Assembly (NCBI GenBank): GCA_963764305.1
Contig: CAVXSD010000003.1
Span: forward strand, 62,001 to 126,000
DNA: 64,000 bases
Direction: 5' to 3'
Source: Bog-473 sp963764305
Lineage (GTDB): Bacteria; Actinomycetota; Acidimicrobiia; Acidimicrobiales; RAAP-2
Within the stretch, counting starts at the first letter, position 1. Every line of letters begins with the position of its first letter. Both the position numbers and the translations under genes were made by a program. The notes under the pieces are model-generated. The model did no database searches. It saw nothing but the letters and a program-made list of their open reading frames with translations, and was not told the origin of the DNA. Positions 54,462-63,237 of this stretch are shown here, piece by piece.

Positions 54462-54990
54462 TCAGAGCAGCGTGACGAGCCTCCGGCACAGATCCCAGAG
54501 CTCGTCGACGCATGCGGCATAGGCCTCCGCCTCGTGCCCCGCCGGGTCGAGGACGTCGTCATGGTCGGAGAGCTCGATGGCGTCGAGGCCCAGCGCGGCG
54601 ACCCGCTCGTCGAGGGCGGGCGGCGGCGGTGCAAGTCTCCGGCAAACGTCGCGGATGGTGGCCGTCTTCGCCGCGGCGTCCGGGAACTGGCGCCGGACGA
54701 AGCGCACGTGGTCGGCCTCCATGACGACCACCAGTTGTGCGTGCACGAGGTCGACCCCGTGCACCTGCCGGCTCCGGTGCCGGCGGAAGTCGGCGCCGGC
54801 GAGCTCGGGGAGGCGCGTCGAGCGCGGTGCGGGTGCGCATGCCCATCGGCTGACCGTCGATGGTGTGGGTGCCCGCGGTCACGACGTGCATCGGGTCCTC
54901 CGGACGACCGTCGCGCAGGACGTCGAGCATGAAGCCCACCATGACCGAACGCGCCGCATTCCCGGTGCAGAGCACCAGGAGGTCGGTCAT
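54462..54990 (-). CDS. low-molecular-weight phosphotyrosine-phosphatase-like protein, frameshifted
   Basis: The N-terminal frame has the phosphatase loop LCTGNAARSVM (Cys8 to Arg14, CX5R) and then TAGTHTIDGQPMGMRTRTAL. At about 54815 coding moves to the next frame with PELAGADFRRHRSRQ and continues through LVVVMEADHVRFVRRQFPDAA to SDHDDVLDPAG, which supplies the general-acid Asp. An extra C in the CCTCCCC stretch would explain the shift; corrected length is about 175 residues. The family includes protein tyrosine phosphatases and arsenate reductases. The start overlaps the kinase stop by 4 bp (ATGA). Confidence 0.82.
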
Positions 54991-56075
54991 CGGGCGCCCA
55001 GCAACAGCGCGGGGGAGTCGACGTCGAGGGCGTGCTGGGCGTGGCGGGTCGAGCTGGTCAGGAACATCAGGTCGCCCCTCGCCGTGCGCTGGACGACCAT
55101 GGAGGCCACGATCGCCATCAGCAGCCCGGCGAACGTGTCGCGCCGGGTGTCGGCGCGCAACTGCTCCAGGGTGTAGTCGCGCACGCCACGCCGGCACAGG
55201 GCGTCGTGGTAGCGCGCGAGGAGCTCCAGCTCCTTGGCCCGGCGGTCCTCGGTGCTGAGACAGCCGCCGATGAAGTAGGCCACGTCGATGGACGCGCCGG
55301 CCCACGCCGCCGTCTGCCAGTCGACGACCACAGGTCTCGGGTTGTCCGGCTGGAACAGAAGGTTGTCGAGACGGAAGTCGCCATGGCTGACCGTGCGGGG
55401 CCCGCCGCGCAGGCGTAGGTACGTCGGGAGGTGCTCAGCGAAGAGCCGGCACACCTCTTGGTGCTCCGGCGCGAGCTCGTCGGCATAGCGCTCCAGGAAG
55501 CCGGGCAGCAACGAGGACACCAGGGCGACGAGGAAGCCGTCGGACTCCGGAGTGGAGCGGTTGAGCCACTCGAGGCCCTCGAGTTCGGGCGCCTCCCAGC
55601 ACGGTGCGTGCAGCCCGGCCATCTCCTCGAGAACGGCCGCCGCCACGTCGGGACGGCACGCCTCGATCTGGTCGCCCTGCGCCGCGCCGGCGATGTCCTC
55701 CATCAGGAGCGTGAACCAGCCGGTCTCGGGTTCAACCTCGGCCAGGTAGGTCCTCGGCAGCCGTGCGCCGACTCGGGCGGCGACCTCGCGGTAGAAGCGG
55801 ATCTCTATCTCGTAGGCCCGCAACGCGAGGCCCGTGCCGCGGCTCTGATCGTCGGCCGAGGCGAACTTGCCGACCACGCTGGCCGGGCCGGCGCCGGGGG
55901 GATCGAACGTCAAGGCGAAGCGCGTGGTATCGGCCATCTGGCCCGTCCCGATCGGGGCCGTCTCGAAGGAGCGCACCGAGACGCCGTCCGCCACTGCACC
56001 GGCACCCCGGAGGACGTCGGTCAGCCACTCCGCGGTGACGTCGGCGGCATAGCGGAGGAGTCGGGGGGGCAGCAT
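54987..56075 (-). CDS. APH/ecdysteroid-kinase-like phosphotransferase
   Basis: This 362-residue kinase-fold protein has the catalytic loop HGDFRLDN at 231-238 and the metal-binding VDWQ with Asp252. The N-lobe has PIGTGQMADTTRFALTF and VVGKFAS, with the ATP-binding Lys. It is longer than aminoglycoside kinases and resembles the APH domains linked to acyl-CoA dehydrogenases (ACAD10/11-type) and the EcKinase-like group. It is translationally coupled to a phosphatase downstream. The substrate is unknown. TAGTGT lies 9 nt before the ATG. Confidence 0.84.
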   Translation of the reverse strand: MLPPRLLRYAADVTAEWLTDVLRGAGAVADGVSVRSFETAPIGTGQMADTTRFALTFDPPGAGPASVVGKFASADDQSRGTGLALRAYEIEIRFYREVAARVGARLPRTYLAEVEPETGWFTLLMEDIAGAAQGDQIEACRPDVAAAVLEEMAGLHAPCWEAPELEGLEWLNRSTPESDGFLVALVSSLLPGFLERYADELAPEHQEVCRLFAEHLPTYLRLRGGPRTVSHGDFRLDNLLFQPDNPRPVVVDWQTAAWAGASIDVAYFIGGCLSTEDRRAKELELLARYHDALCRRGVRDYTLEQLRADTRRDTFAGLLMAIVASMVVQRTARGDLMFLTSSTRHAQHALDVDSPALLLGAR

Positions 56076-56144
56076 GGCAGGCCGACACTATTGGCCCGAC
56101 CTGGTCTGCCGCGCCGGAACCGATCACGGCGCCCCTCCGCCGAC

Positions 56145-57629
56145 CTACTGATGACCAGAAACCGTCGCGGCGGACGACCAGATGCGCTCGGCGCGGACCA
56201 ACGCCTCAGAAATCCCGTTGCTCTCGGGCGCATTCGAGACGATCCCCGGATCGTGCAGGACTATCTGGTTGCGCCCCGAGCGCTTCGCCACCAGGAGCGC
56301 GTCATCGGATCGGCGAAGGGCGACGGCCATCTCCTCGCCCGGCTCGATTTCGGTGATCCCGAAGCTGGAGGTGAACTTGGGCAGCCCCGCGACGGTGATG
56401 GCGGCGTCGAGCTGGGCCCGCGCGGAGTTCAAGGCGCGGGTGGCGTCCAGCGCCGAGCAATCGGGGAAGGCGATGGTGAACTCCTCGCCGCCATAGCGGG
56501 AGATGATGTCGTGCGACCGGAGCGTGTCGCGCAGGACGCGGGCGAACAGTCGCAACGCCCTGTCCCCGGTCTCGTGCCCGTAGGTGTCGTTCAGGTTCTT
56601 GAAGTGGTCGAGATCGGCCATCGCCACCGCCACCGGATGGAGATCGCGGGGCACGGCGGCCACTTTCTCGGAGAAGGAGCGTCGGTTGAGCAGCCCGGTC
56701 AGCGTGTCGGTCGTCGCTTGCAGCTGCGTCTCGGCCATGACCCTGAGCAGGCCGATCCGTGCCCCGGCCAGCTTTGCCAGCGTGGTCAGGTCCTGAATTT
56801 GGGAGTCCTGCACCTCTGCCTGGGGCTTGTCGGTGGCGTGGATCACGCCCACCGTCCGCCCCATGATGGACACCGGGACGCACAGCGCCGAAAGCCGCCC
56901 CTGCGGCCGGTTGCGCAGCTTGGGGCACGCATCGAGATGGTCGCTGTCGCCGAAGACCTGCACCTGGGCCCGCCGGAGGGCGGGGCAGCGGTCCGGGGAG
57001 TCGACGCTGCACGAGGGTGGCTCGCCGTCGGGTCCGACGGCCGCCATGCGCAGGAGGTGGGCGCGGCTGTTGTCGGCCAGCAGGAGCTCGACCGGGGCGT
57101 CTGGTACCACAGCGGCGAACGACCGCTCGATCACGTCGATGACTTCCGGCTCGCCCTCCGCCATGTCCAGTGCGTTGGCGAGGCGATTTTCGAAGCGCTG
57201 GCGCTGCGCCTGCACCTCGCGGGTGACCCCTTCGCGTTCGGCGAGCTCGATCGCCGCAGTCAGCTGGTCCGTGAGCGTCCGGACCTTCTGGTCGGTCTTG
57301 TTCTGCTGCCGGTCGCTGACGATGACCAACACGCACACCAGCGGGAGCGTGATGGCGATGAGGACACCTGCTGTCACCAGGTAGGACAAGAAGCCCGATC
57401 CGACGGAATTGCCCACGACCATCGCCGGTATCGTCAGTGCGCCGAGGACGAAAAGTCCGGCCAGCGGGCTGATGAAGCGAAGGCGCTTGGCCTTCGCCAT
57501 CTCTCCATGCCATTCCTCTTCGGTAACCATTCCCGATTGACTCCCGCTCATGACCGCGCGGCCTCCGGTCCAAACCGGGATGCCGCCCACCGCCAAGCCG
57601 CCTGCTGTTGTTGTCATTGTCGGTCGCAA
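56145..57629 (-). CDS. diguanylate cyclase with GAF-like sensor
   Basis: The protein has 494 residues. Two membrane helices (about 51-75 and 80-105) precede a coiled-coil and a GAF-like domain (CPALRRAQVQVFGDSDHLDACP, LCVPVSIMGRTVGVIHAT). The C-terminal GGDEF domain has GGEEF at 380-384 and the inhibitory I-site RxxD at 371-374, exactly five residues upstream. It therefore should be active and product-inhibited. The start is uncertain: TTG at 57629 or a later ATG (57617 and further). The 234 bp upstream, to 57863, holds no gene I can support and is less GC-rich. Confidence 0.9.
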   Translation of the reverse strand: MRPTMTTTAGGLAVGGIPVWTGGRAVMSGSQSGMVTEEEWHGEMAKAKRLRFISPLAGLFVLGALTIPAMVVGNSVGSGFLSYLVTAGVLIAITLPLVCVLVIVSDRQQNKTDQKVRTLTDQLTAAIELAEREGVTREVQAQRQRFENRLANALDMAEGEPEVIDVIERSFAAVVPDAPVELLLADNSRAHLLRMAAVGPDGEPPSCSVDSPDRCPALRRAQVQVFGDSDHLDACPKLRNRPQGRLSALCVPVSIMGRTVGVIHATDKPQAEVQDSQIQDLTTLAKLAGARIGLLRVMAETQLQATTDTLTGLLNRRSFSEKVAAVPRDLHPVAVAMADLDHFKNLNDTYGHETGDRALRLFARVLRDTLRSHDIISRYGGEEFTIAFPDCSALDATRALNSARAQLDAAITVAGLPKFTSSFGITEIEPGEEMAVALRRSDDALLVAKRSGRNQIVLHDPGIVSNAPESNGISEALVRAERIWSSAATVSGHQ

Positions 57630-57863
57630 CTGAAGGGACCTTTAGGAAGATGGCGCCGAACGGGCCGGCGAGTCGAGAACCCGCAAAATCGCAGTCAGAC
57701 ACGCAGATTGTGGTCCCAGTAGTGTTCTCGAACTTGAAGAAGTCACCAACGGTTCTCGCAGTGAGCTCGAGGGCAATCGAAATGCGCTGACCCGCTCAGA
57801 AGATGTGAACGACGCCGGCGGATTCTCCGGAATTCCGGCCAGGACCCGTCCGTCCCGGTCAGC

Positions 57864-59078
57864 TCAATTGATATGGATCCCCGAAATGGCCCGACTGATC
57901 ACGAGGCGCTGGACCTCGGAGGTGCCCTCGAAAATGGTGTAGATCTTCGAGTCGCGGTGCCACTGCTCGACGGGGTTGTCCCGGACGTAGCCGTAACCAC
58001 CGAGGATCTGGATCGCCTGGTCGGTGACCCAGACGGCGTTCTCACCGGCGTAGAGCTTGGACATGGATCCCTCGCCGTTCTCGAACTTCTTGCCGGTGCT
58101 GGCCATGTTGGCGGCGCGATGCACGAGCAGCCGGGCGGCGTCCGTGTGCATCTTCATGTCGGCCAGTTTGAAGGCGATGGCCTGGTTCTCGATGATGGCC
58201 CGGCCGAACTGCTTGCGCTCCTTGGCGTACTCGAGCGAGTACTCGTAGGCGGCCCGGGCTATGCCGACGGCCTGCGCGCCGACGATCGGTCGGGAGGCCT
58301 CGAATGTGGCCATGGCGGCCTGCGAGGACGTCTTCTTGCCCTCCTTGGCGCGGGCGAGTCGCTCGTCCAGCTTCTCCTTGCCGCCGAGGAGGCACCGCCC
58401 AGGAACGCGGCATTCGTCCAGGACGACCTCGGCCGTGTGCGACGCACGGATGCCCATCTTCTTGAACTTCTGGCCCTGGGAGATGCCGGGCGTGCCCTCC
58501 GGCACGACGAAGCTCGCCTGGCCCCGGCTCCCGAGCGACGGATCGACCGAGAGAACGAGCACGTGGGTGTTGGCGATGCCCCCGTTGGTGATCCAGGTCT
58601 TGGTGCCGTTGAGCACCCATTCGTCCTTGGCCTCGTCGTAGACGGCTCGTGACTTGAGCGACGAGACGTCGGAGCCGGCGTCGGGCTCGGAGACCCCGAA
58701 AGCCGCCAGCTTGACGTCCTCGGGTGTCCCGAAACACTGGGGGATCCACTCCCCGATCTGCTCTGGCGTCCCGTTGGCGAAGATCCCGGCCACGGCCAGG
58801 GTGGAGCCGAAGATGGCGAGACCGATACCCGCATCGCCCCAGCTCATCTCCTCGTTCACCAGGCACATGAGAAGACCCGTCGGATCCGAGAAGCATTGGG
58901 CGATGAAGTCGAAGGAGTAGAGGCCGTTCTTCGCGGCCTCCTCGATGATGGGCCAGGGTGTCTCCTCGCGCTCGTCCCATTCGGGACCGGCAGGGCGGAC
59001 CACGTTCTCGGCGAACTCGTGGACCCACTTCACGATCTGGAGCTGGTCCTCGTTCAGTTCGAGGGAGTAGTCGGACAT
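57864..59078 (-). CDS. acyl-CoA dehydrogenase
   Basis: This 404-residue flavoprotein catalyses alpha,beta-dehydrogenation of an acyl-CoA and passes electrons to ETF. Landmarks are AFGVSEPDAGSDVSSL (FAD/substrate site), WITNGGIANTHVLVL, YAKERKQFGRAI and the C-terminal GGYGYVRDNPVEQWHRDSKIYTIFEGTSEVQR, whose Glu is the catalytic base position. The ATG at 59078 has AAGGAGG 8 nt upstream, whereas the extension to 59204 is non-homologous. An inverted-repeat operator lies upstream. Chain-length specificity is unknown. Confidence 0.95.
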   Translation of the reverse strand: MSDYSLELNEDQLQIVKWVHEFAENVVRPAGPEWDEREETPWPIIEEAAKNGLYSFDFIAQCFSDPTGLLMCLVNEEMSWGDAGIGLAIFGSTLAVAGIFANGTPEQIGEWIPQCFGTPEDVKLAAFGVSEPDAGSDVSSLKSRAVYDEAKDEWVLNGTKTWITNGGIANTHVLVLSVDPSLGSRGQASFVVPEGTPGISQGQKFKKMGIRASHTAEVVLDECRVPGRCLLGGKEKLDERLARAKEGKKTSSQAAMATFEASRPIVGAQAVGIARAAYEYSLEYAKERKQFGRAIIENQAIAFKLADMKMHTDAARLLVHRAANMASTGKKFENGEGSMSKLYAGENAVWVTDQAIQILGGYGYVRDNPVEQWHRDSKIYTIFEGTSEVQRLVISRAISGIHIN

Positions 59079-59161
59079 GATGCGTCCTCCTTGTACGACG
59101 AGGCCTGTCGGCGTTTCGGCGGACCCTCCCGGGCGCGACGCGCGCATCCCGGGTCGTCCCT

Positions 59162-59194
59162 GGTTACTGAAGAGTAACCTACGAGACGGTAACC
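59162..59194. promoter_or_regulatory. inverted-repeat operator upstream of the acyl-CoA dehydrogenase gene
   Basis: GGTTACT-GAAG-AGTAACC (59162-59179) is a perfect 7-bp inverted repeat, and a third half-site GGTAACC follows at 59188-59194. The layout suits a TetR-type repressor of fatty-acid genes. The regulator is not identified. Confidence 0.45.
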
Positions 59195-59240
59195 GGTCCA
59201 GCAACTGCCATTCAGGACCCTGAACTGGGATTGGGGTTGC

Positions 59241-60647
59241 TCAGCGGCGGATGGCGGTGCCCGCCGGCGTATCCTCCACCGTCCAGCCCCGGGCCATCAG
59301 CTCGTCCCGCAGGGCGTCGGCCCGGGCGAAGTCCCGGGCCTGGCGGGCCTCGTCGCGCTCGACCACCAGCCGCGCCGACTCCTCGTCGACCTCGGTGTCG
59401 GCGGCGTGCAGCGTCACCCCGAGCGCGGCGGCGAGGACGGCCGCCGTGTGGGCCAACCGGCCGCCCTCGGCCTCGTCGCCCGAGTCGGCGGCCGAGTGCG
59501 CCGCTGTCACCAGTTCGAAGACGGTCGCGAGGGCACCGGGTGTGTCGAGGTCGTCGTCCATGTGTGTCCGGAATGCCGCCACCGCGGCGGCGTCGAGGCC
59601 CGTGGCCGGGGGTGTGCCCTCGATCACGAAACCTTCGTCCGTCTCGGCCAACAGATCTGTCACGTCGAAGCGCGCGAAGCGCCGGGCCAACCCGTCCAGC
59701 CGGGTAAGCGCCTTCTCGGCGTCGGCCAGCGTGTCGGGCGTCACCTCAATGGGTGAGCGGTAATGGGCCCGCAGCACCAACACCCGATAGGCGCGGGCAT
59801 CACTGCGGGCCAGGAGATCAGGCAGCGTCGCGAAGTTCCCGAGCGACTTCGACATCTTGGTGCCGTCGACCTCCACCCAGCCGTGGTGCATCCAGTGGCG
59901 CGCGAAGACCTTGCCGTCGGCGACCGCCTGTGCGCGCTCGTTCTCGTGATGCGGGAACATCAGGTCCTGGCCGCCGCCGTGGAGGTCGAAGCCCTCGCCC
60001 AGCAGGTCCAGCGACATGACCACGCACTCGGTGTGCCAGCCCGGCCGGCCCTGCCCCCACGGCGAGTCCCAGCTCGGCTCACCCTCTTTCGCCTTCTTCC
60101 AGATGGCGAAGTCGAGGGGTGAGCGCTTGTCCTCGTTGGCCTCGACCCGCGCCCCGGCCTGCAGCGACTCGAGCGACTGTTGCGCCAGGAGCCCGTACCC
60201 GTCGACCTTGGACACCTCGAGGTAGACCCCGTCGGGTGTCTCGTACGCCATTCCCCTGGCCATCAGGTCGTCGACCAGCGCCACCATGTGTTCGATGTAG
60301 CGGGTGGCGTGGGGGACGTCCTGTGGCCGGAGGTCACCCAACGCGTCCATCGACTCCCACCAGCGGGCCTCGAATTCGGCCGCCACGTCGGCTTCAGTGC
60401 GACCCAAGTCTGCCGCCCGCTTGATGATGTTGTCGTCGACGTCCGTGACGTTGGCTACGTGCCGCACCCTGAGCCCGGTGAAGCTCAGGTAGCGCCGCAG
60501 GATGTCAAAGGTGAGGTTGGCGCGCCCATGGCCGATGTGCGGCAGGTCGTACACCGTGGGACCACACACGTACATCGACACCTCTCCCTCTGTGCGCATC
60601 TCGAGGGGGCGGATGGTGCCCGTGGCGGTGTCGTGCAGGTACAGCAT
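59241..60647 (-). CDS. cysS: cysteinyl-tRNA synthetase
   Basis: This 468-residue class I synthetase has Cys28 of the zinc site in YVCGPTVYD, HIGH at 37-40, the second zinc ligands in WHTECVVMS and HHENERAQ, and the KMSKS loop in DGTKMSKSLGNF. Length is normal. It is not the mycothiol-ligase paralogue MshC, which lacks the C-terminal extension. The ATG at 60647 has TACCGT 6 nt upstream on the minus strand. It is divergent from valS with only 20 bp between start codons. Confidence 0.95.
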   Translation of the reverse strand: MLYLHDTATGTIRPLEMRTEGEVSMYVCGPTVYDLPHIGHGRANLTFDILRRYLSFTGLRVRHVANVTDVDDNIIKRAADLGRTEADVAAEFEARWWESMDALGDLRPQDVPHATRYIEHMVALVDDLMARGMAYETPDGVYLEVSKVDGYGLLAQQSLESLQAGARVEANEDKRSPLDFAIWKKAKEGEPSWDSPWGQGRPGWHTECVVMSLDLLGEGFDLHGGGQDLMFPHHENERAQAVADGKVFARHWMHHGWVEVDGTKMSKSLGNFATLPDLLARSDARAYRVLVLRAHYRSPIEVTPDTLADAEKALTRLDGLARRFARFDVTDLLAETDEGFVIEGTPPATGLDAAAVAAFRTHMDDDLDTPGALATVFELVTAAHSAADSGDEAEGGRLAHTAAVLAAALGVTLHAADTEVDEESARLVVERDEARQARDFARADALRDELMARGWTVEDTPAGTAIRR

Positions 60648-60652
60648 CCGGG

Positions 60653-60659
60653 TACGGTA
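60653..60659. promoter_or_regulatory. shared symmetric -10 element of cysS and valS
   Basis: TACGGTA reads TACGGT on the plus strand, 9 nt before the valS ATG, and TACCGT on the minus strand, 6 nt before the cysS ATG. The intergenic space is only 20 bp, so the two hexamers overlap by five bases. Both mRNAs would be leaderless or nearly so. Confidence 0.5.
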
Positions 60660-60667
60660 ACTCGATC

Positions 60668-63214
60668 ATGTCGACCCCCACGACGGGAGCGCCCGGCGTC
60701 CCGGACAAGCCGACCCTCGACGGACTCGAAGAGCGCTGGGCCGCCGCTTGGGACGAGGCGGGCACGTACCGCTTCGACGACAGCGCCACCCGGGCCGAGG
60801 TCTTCTCCATCGATACGCCGCCCCCGACCGTGTCGGGCTCGCTCCACATGGGGTCGGTGTTCGGCTACGTGCAGACCGATGCCATCGCCCGCTACCGGCG
60901 CATGCGGGGCTGGAAGCTCTTCTACCCGATGGGCTGGGACGACAACGGGCTGCCGACCGAGCGCCGGGTGCAGACCTACTTCGGCGTGACCTGCGACCCC
61001 ACACTCCCCTACGACCCGGACTTCACGCCCCCCGAGGAACCGGGCAAGATGGACATCGGGATCAGCCGGCCCAACTTCATCGCCCTGTGCCACCAGCTGA
61101 CCGCTCAGGACGAGCACGCCTTCGAAGCCCTGTGGCGCCGGATCGGCCTCTCGGTCGACTGGGGCCGCGGCTACGCCACCATCGACGACCGGAGCCGGAG
61201 AACGAGCCAGCGCATGTTCCTCCGCAACCTGGCCCGCGGCGAGGCCTACGCCTCGGAGGCGCCCACGCTGTGGGACGTGGACTACCAGACCGCGGTGGCC
61301 CAAGCCGAGATGGAGGATCGCGAGCTGCGTGGCGCCTACCACCGGCTGCGCTTCGACGACATCGAGATCGAGACGACCCGACCCGAGCTGGTCGCCGCCT
61401 GCGTCGCATTGGTTGCGCACCCCGACGACGATCGCTACGGGGCGAGGTTCGGCTCCACGGTGCACACCCCGCTCTTCGGGGTCGAGGTGCCCGTGCTGGC
61501 CCACCACCTGGCGGAGCCGGACAAGGGCACGGGGATCGCAATGATCTGCACGTTCGGCGACGTCACCGACGTCGTGTGGTGGCGAGAGCTCGACCTCCCG
61601 ACCCGCAGCATCATCACCAGGTCGGGCCGCATCACCGACACGCCGCCGCCGGGCGTGCCCGACGGTGAGGCGTGGAAGGCCATCGCGGGACGCACGGTGA
61701 AGCAGGCCCAGCGCGCCATGGTCGAGTTGCTCGCGGCATCGGGGGACCTGGTCGGCGACCCCCGCCCCATTGAGCACCCCGTGAAGTTCTACGAGAGGGG
61801 CGACCGCCCGCTCGAGATCGTGACGAGCCGGCAATGGTTCATCCGCAACGGCGGTCGGGACGAGGTGCTTCGCCGTCAACTCCTGGAACGGGCCGGGCAG
61901 CTGGACTGGCACCCGCCCTACATGAAGGTCCGCTACGACGACTGGGTCAGTGGTCTCAACGGCGACTGGCTGGTCAGCCGCCAGCGCTTCTTCGGGGTGC
62001 CCGTGCCGGTCTGGTACCCCGTCGGGGCCGACGGCGAGCCCGACTACGGCGCGCCGATCCTGCCGGACGAGGCGAGCCTGCCCGTCGATCCGACGACCGA
62101 CGTTCCCCTGGGCTACACCCAGGAGCAACGGGGCGCGCCGGGTGGTTTCACCGGTGACCCCGACGTGATGGACACCTGGGCCACCTCGTCGGTCACACCA
62201 CAGATCGCCTGCGGCTGGGAGGACGACCCCGCGCTCTTCGCAGCGACCTTCCCTATGGACCTACGGCCGCAGGGCCCCGAGATCATCCGAACCTGGCTCT
62301 TCTCCACGCTGTTGCGCTCGCACCTCGACCAGGATGCCCTGCCCTGGCGGCACACCACCATCAACGGCTGGATCCTCGACCCGGACCGCAAGAAGATGTC
62401 GAAGTCCAAGGGCAACGTGGTCACACCGATGCCTCTGGTGGAGGAGTTCGGCTCCGACGCCGTGCGCTACTGGGCCTGCAACGGCCGCCCCGGGACCGAT
62501 ACCGCGCTCGACACGGGGGTCATGAAGATCGGGCGGCGGTTGGCCATCAAGATCCTCAACGCGTCGAAATTCGCGTTGGGCCGGCTGGGCGACGGTCCGG
62601 TGCCGGGGATCGAGGCCGTGCGCGAGCCCCTCGACGTGGCGCTGCTGGCGCAGTTGGCCGCGCTGGTGCGGACGGCTACGGCGGCGCATGAGGGGTTCGA
62701 CTACGCGCGGGCACTCGAGGTCACGGAGTCCTTCTTCTGGTCGTTCTGCGACGACTACGTCGAGCTGGTCAAGACGCGGGCCTACGGTGACGGCGATGGC
62801 GCCGGGACGGCGTCGGCCCGGGCGACGCTGGCACTGGCCCTCTCGGCACTGCACCGCCTCTTTGCACCCTTCCTGCCCTTCGTCACCGAGGAGGTCTGGA
62901 GCTGGTGGCAGCCGGATTCGGTGCACGTCGCACCCTGGCCGGAGGTCGCCGAGGTCGCCGGCCACGACGGCGCCGACACGTCCGTGCTGGCGGCGGCGGC
63001 CGAGGTGCTCGGCCTGGTACGCCGCGAGAAGACGGCGCACAAGCGCTCCATGCGGGCGAGGGTGGCGCGCCTCACCGTGACCGGGCCGCCGGCGCTGCTC
63101 GCCGCGGTCGAGGCGGCCCGCGGCGACATCTGTGACGCGGGCGGGGTGGACGAGCTGGTGGCGGTCGTGGGCGACGCGCTCGTGGTGGAGGTGGAGCTCG
63201 CCGACGAGGCCTGA
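60668..63214 (+). CDS. valS: valyl-tRNA synthetase
   Basis: This 848-residue class I synthetase has the actinobacterial ValS start PPPTVSGSLHMGSVFGYVQTD and FYPMGWDDNGLPTERRVQTYFGV. The KMSKS loop is intact at 576-580 (KKMSKSKGN). The editing domain (about 190-370) includes IETTRPEL. The HIGH motif is His60-Met-Gly-Ser63, so the second, normally conserved His is Ser. The anticodon-binding and short C-terminal regions follow. It charges tRNA-Val. Confidence 0.95.
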   Translation: MSTPTTGAPGVPDKPTLDGLEERWAAAWDEAGTYRFDDSATRAEVFSIDTPPPTVSGSLHMGSVFGYVQTDAIARYRRMRGWKLFYPMGWDDNGLPTERRVQTYFGVTCDPTLPYDPDFTPPEEPGKMDIGISRPNFIALCHQLTAQDEHAFEALWRRIGLSVDWGRGYATIDDRSRRTSQRMFLRNLARGEAYASEAPTLWDVDYQTAVAQAEMEDRELRGAYHRLRFDDIEIETTRPELVAACVALVAHPDDDRYGARFGSTVHTPLFGVEVPVLAHHLAEPDKGTGIAMICTFGDVTDVVWWRELDLPTRSIITRSGRITDTPPPGVPDGEAWKAIAGRTVKQAQRAMVELLAASGDLVGDPRPIEHPVKFYERGDRPLEIVTSRQWFIRNGGRDEVLRRQLLERAGQLDWHPPYMKVRYDDWVSGLNGDWLVSRQRFFGVPVPVWYPVGADGEPDYGAPILPDEASLPVDPTTDVPLGYTQEQRGAPGGFTGDPDVMDTWATSSVTPQIACGWEDDPALFAATFPMDLRPQGPEIIRTWLFSTLLRSHLDQDALPWRHTTINGWILDPDRKKMSKSKGNVVTPMPLVEEFGSDAVRYWACNGRPGTDTALDTGVMKIGRRLAIKILNASKFALGRLGDGPVPGIEAVREPLDVALLAQLAALVRTATAAHEGFDYARALEVTESFFWSFCDDYVELVKTRAYGDGDGAGTASARATLALALSALHRLFAPFLPFVTEEVWSWWQPDSVHVAPWPEVAEVAGHDGADTSVLAAAAEVLGLVRREKTAHKRSMRARVARLTVTGPPALLAAVEAARGDICDAGGVDELVAVVGDALVVEVELADEA

Positions 63215-63237
63215 CCGGTCGGGTCAGAGATAGGCCG

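Noticed and set aside
57608..57790. 60-residue ORF antisense to the GGDEF start
   Set aside because: It has no ribosome site and no protein-like pattern, and it overlaps the likely GGDEF promoter region.
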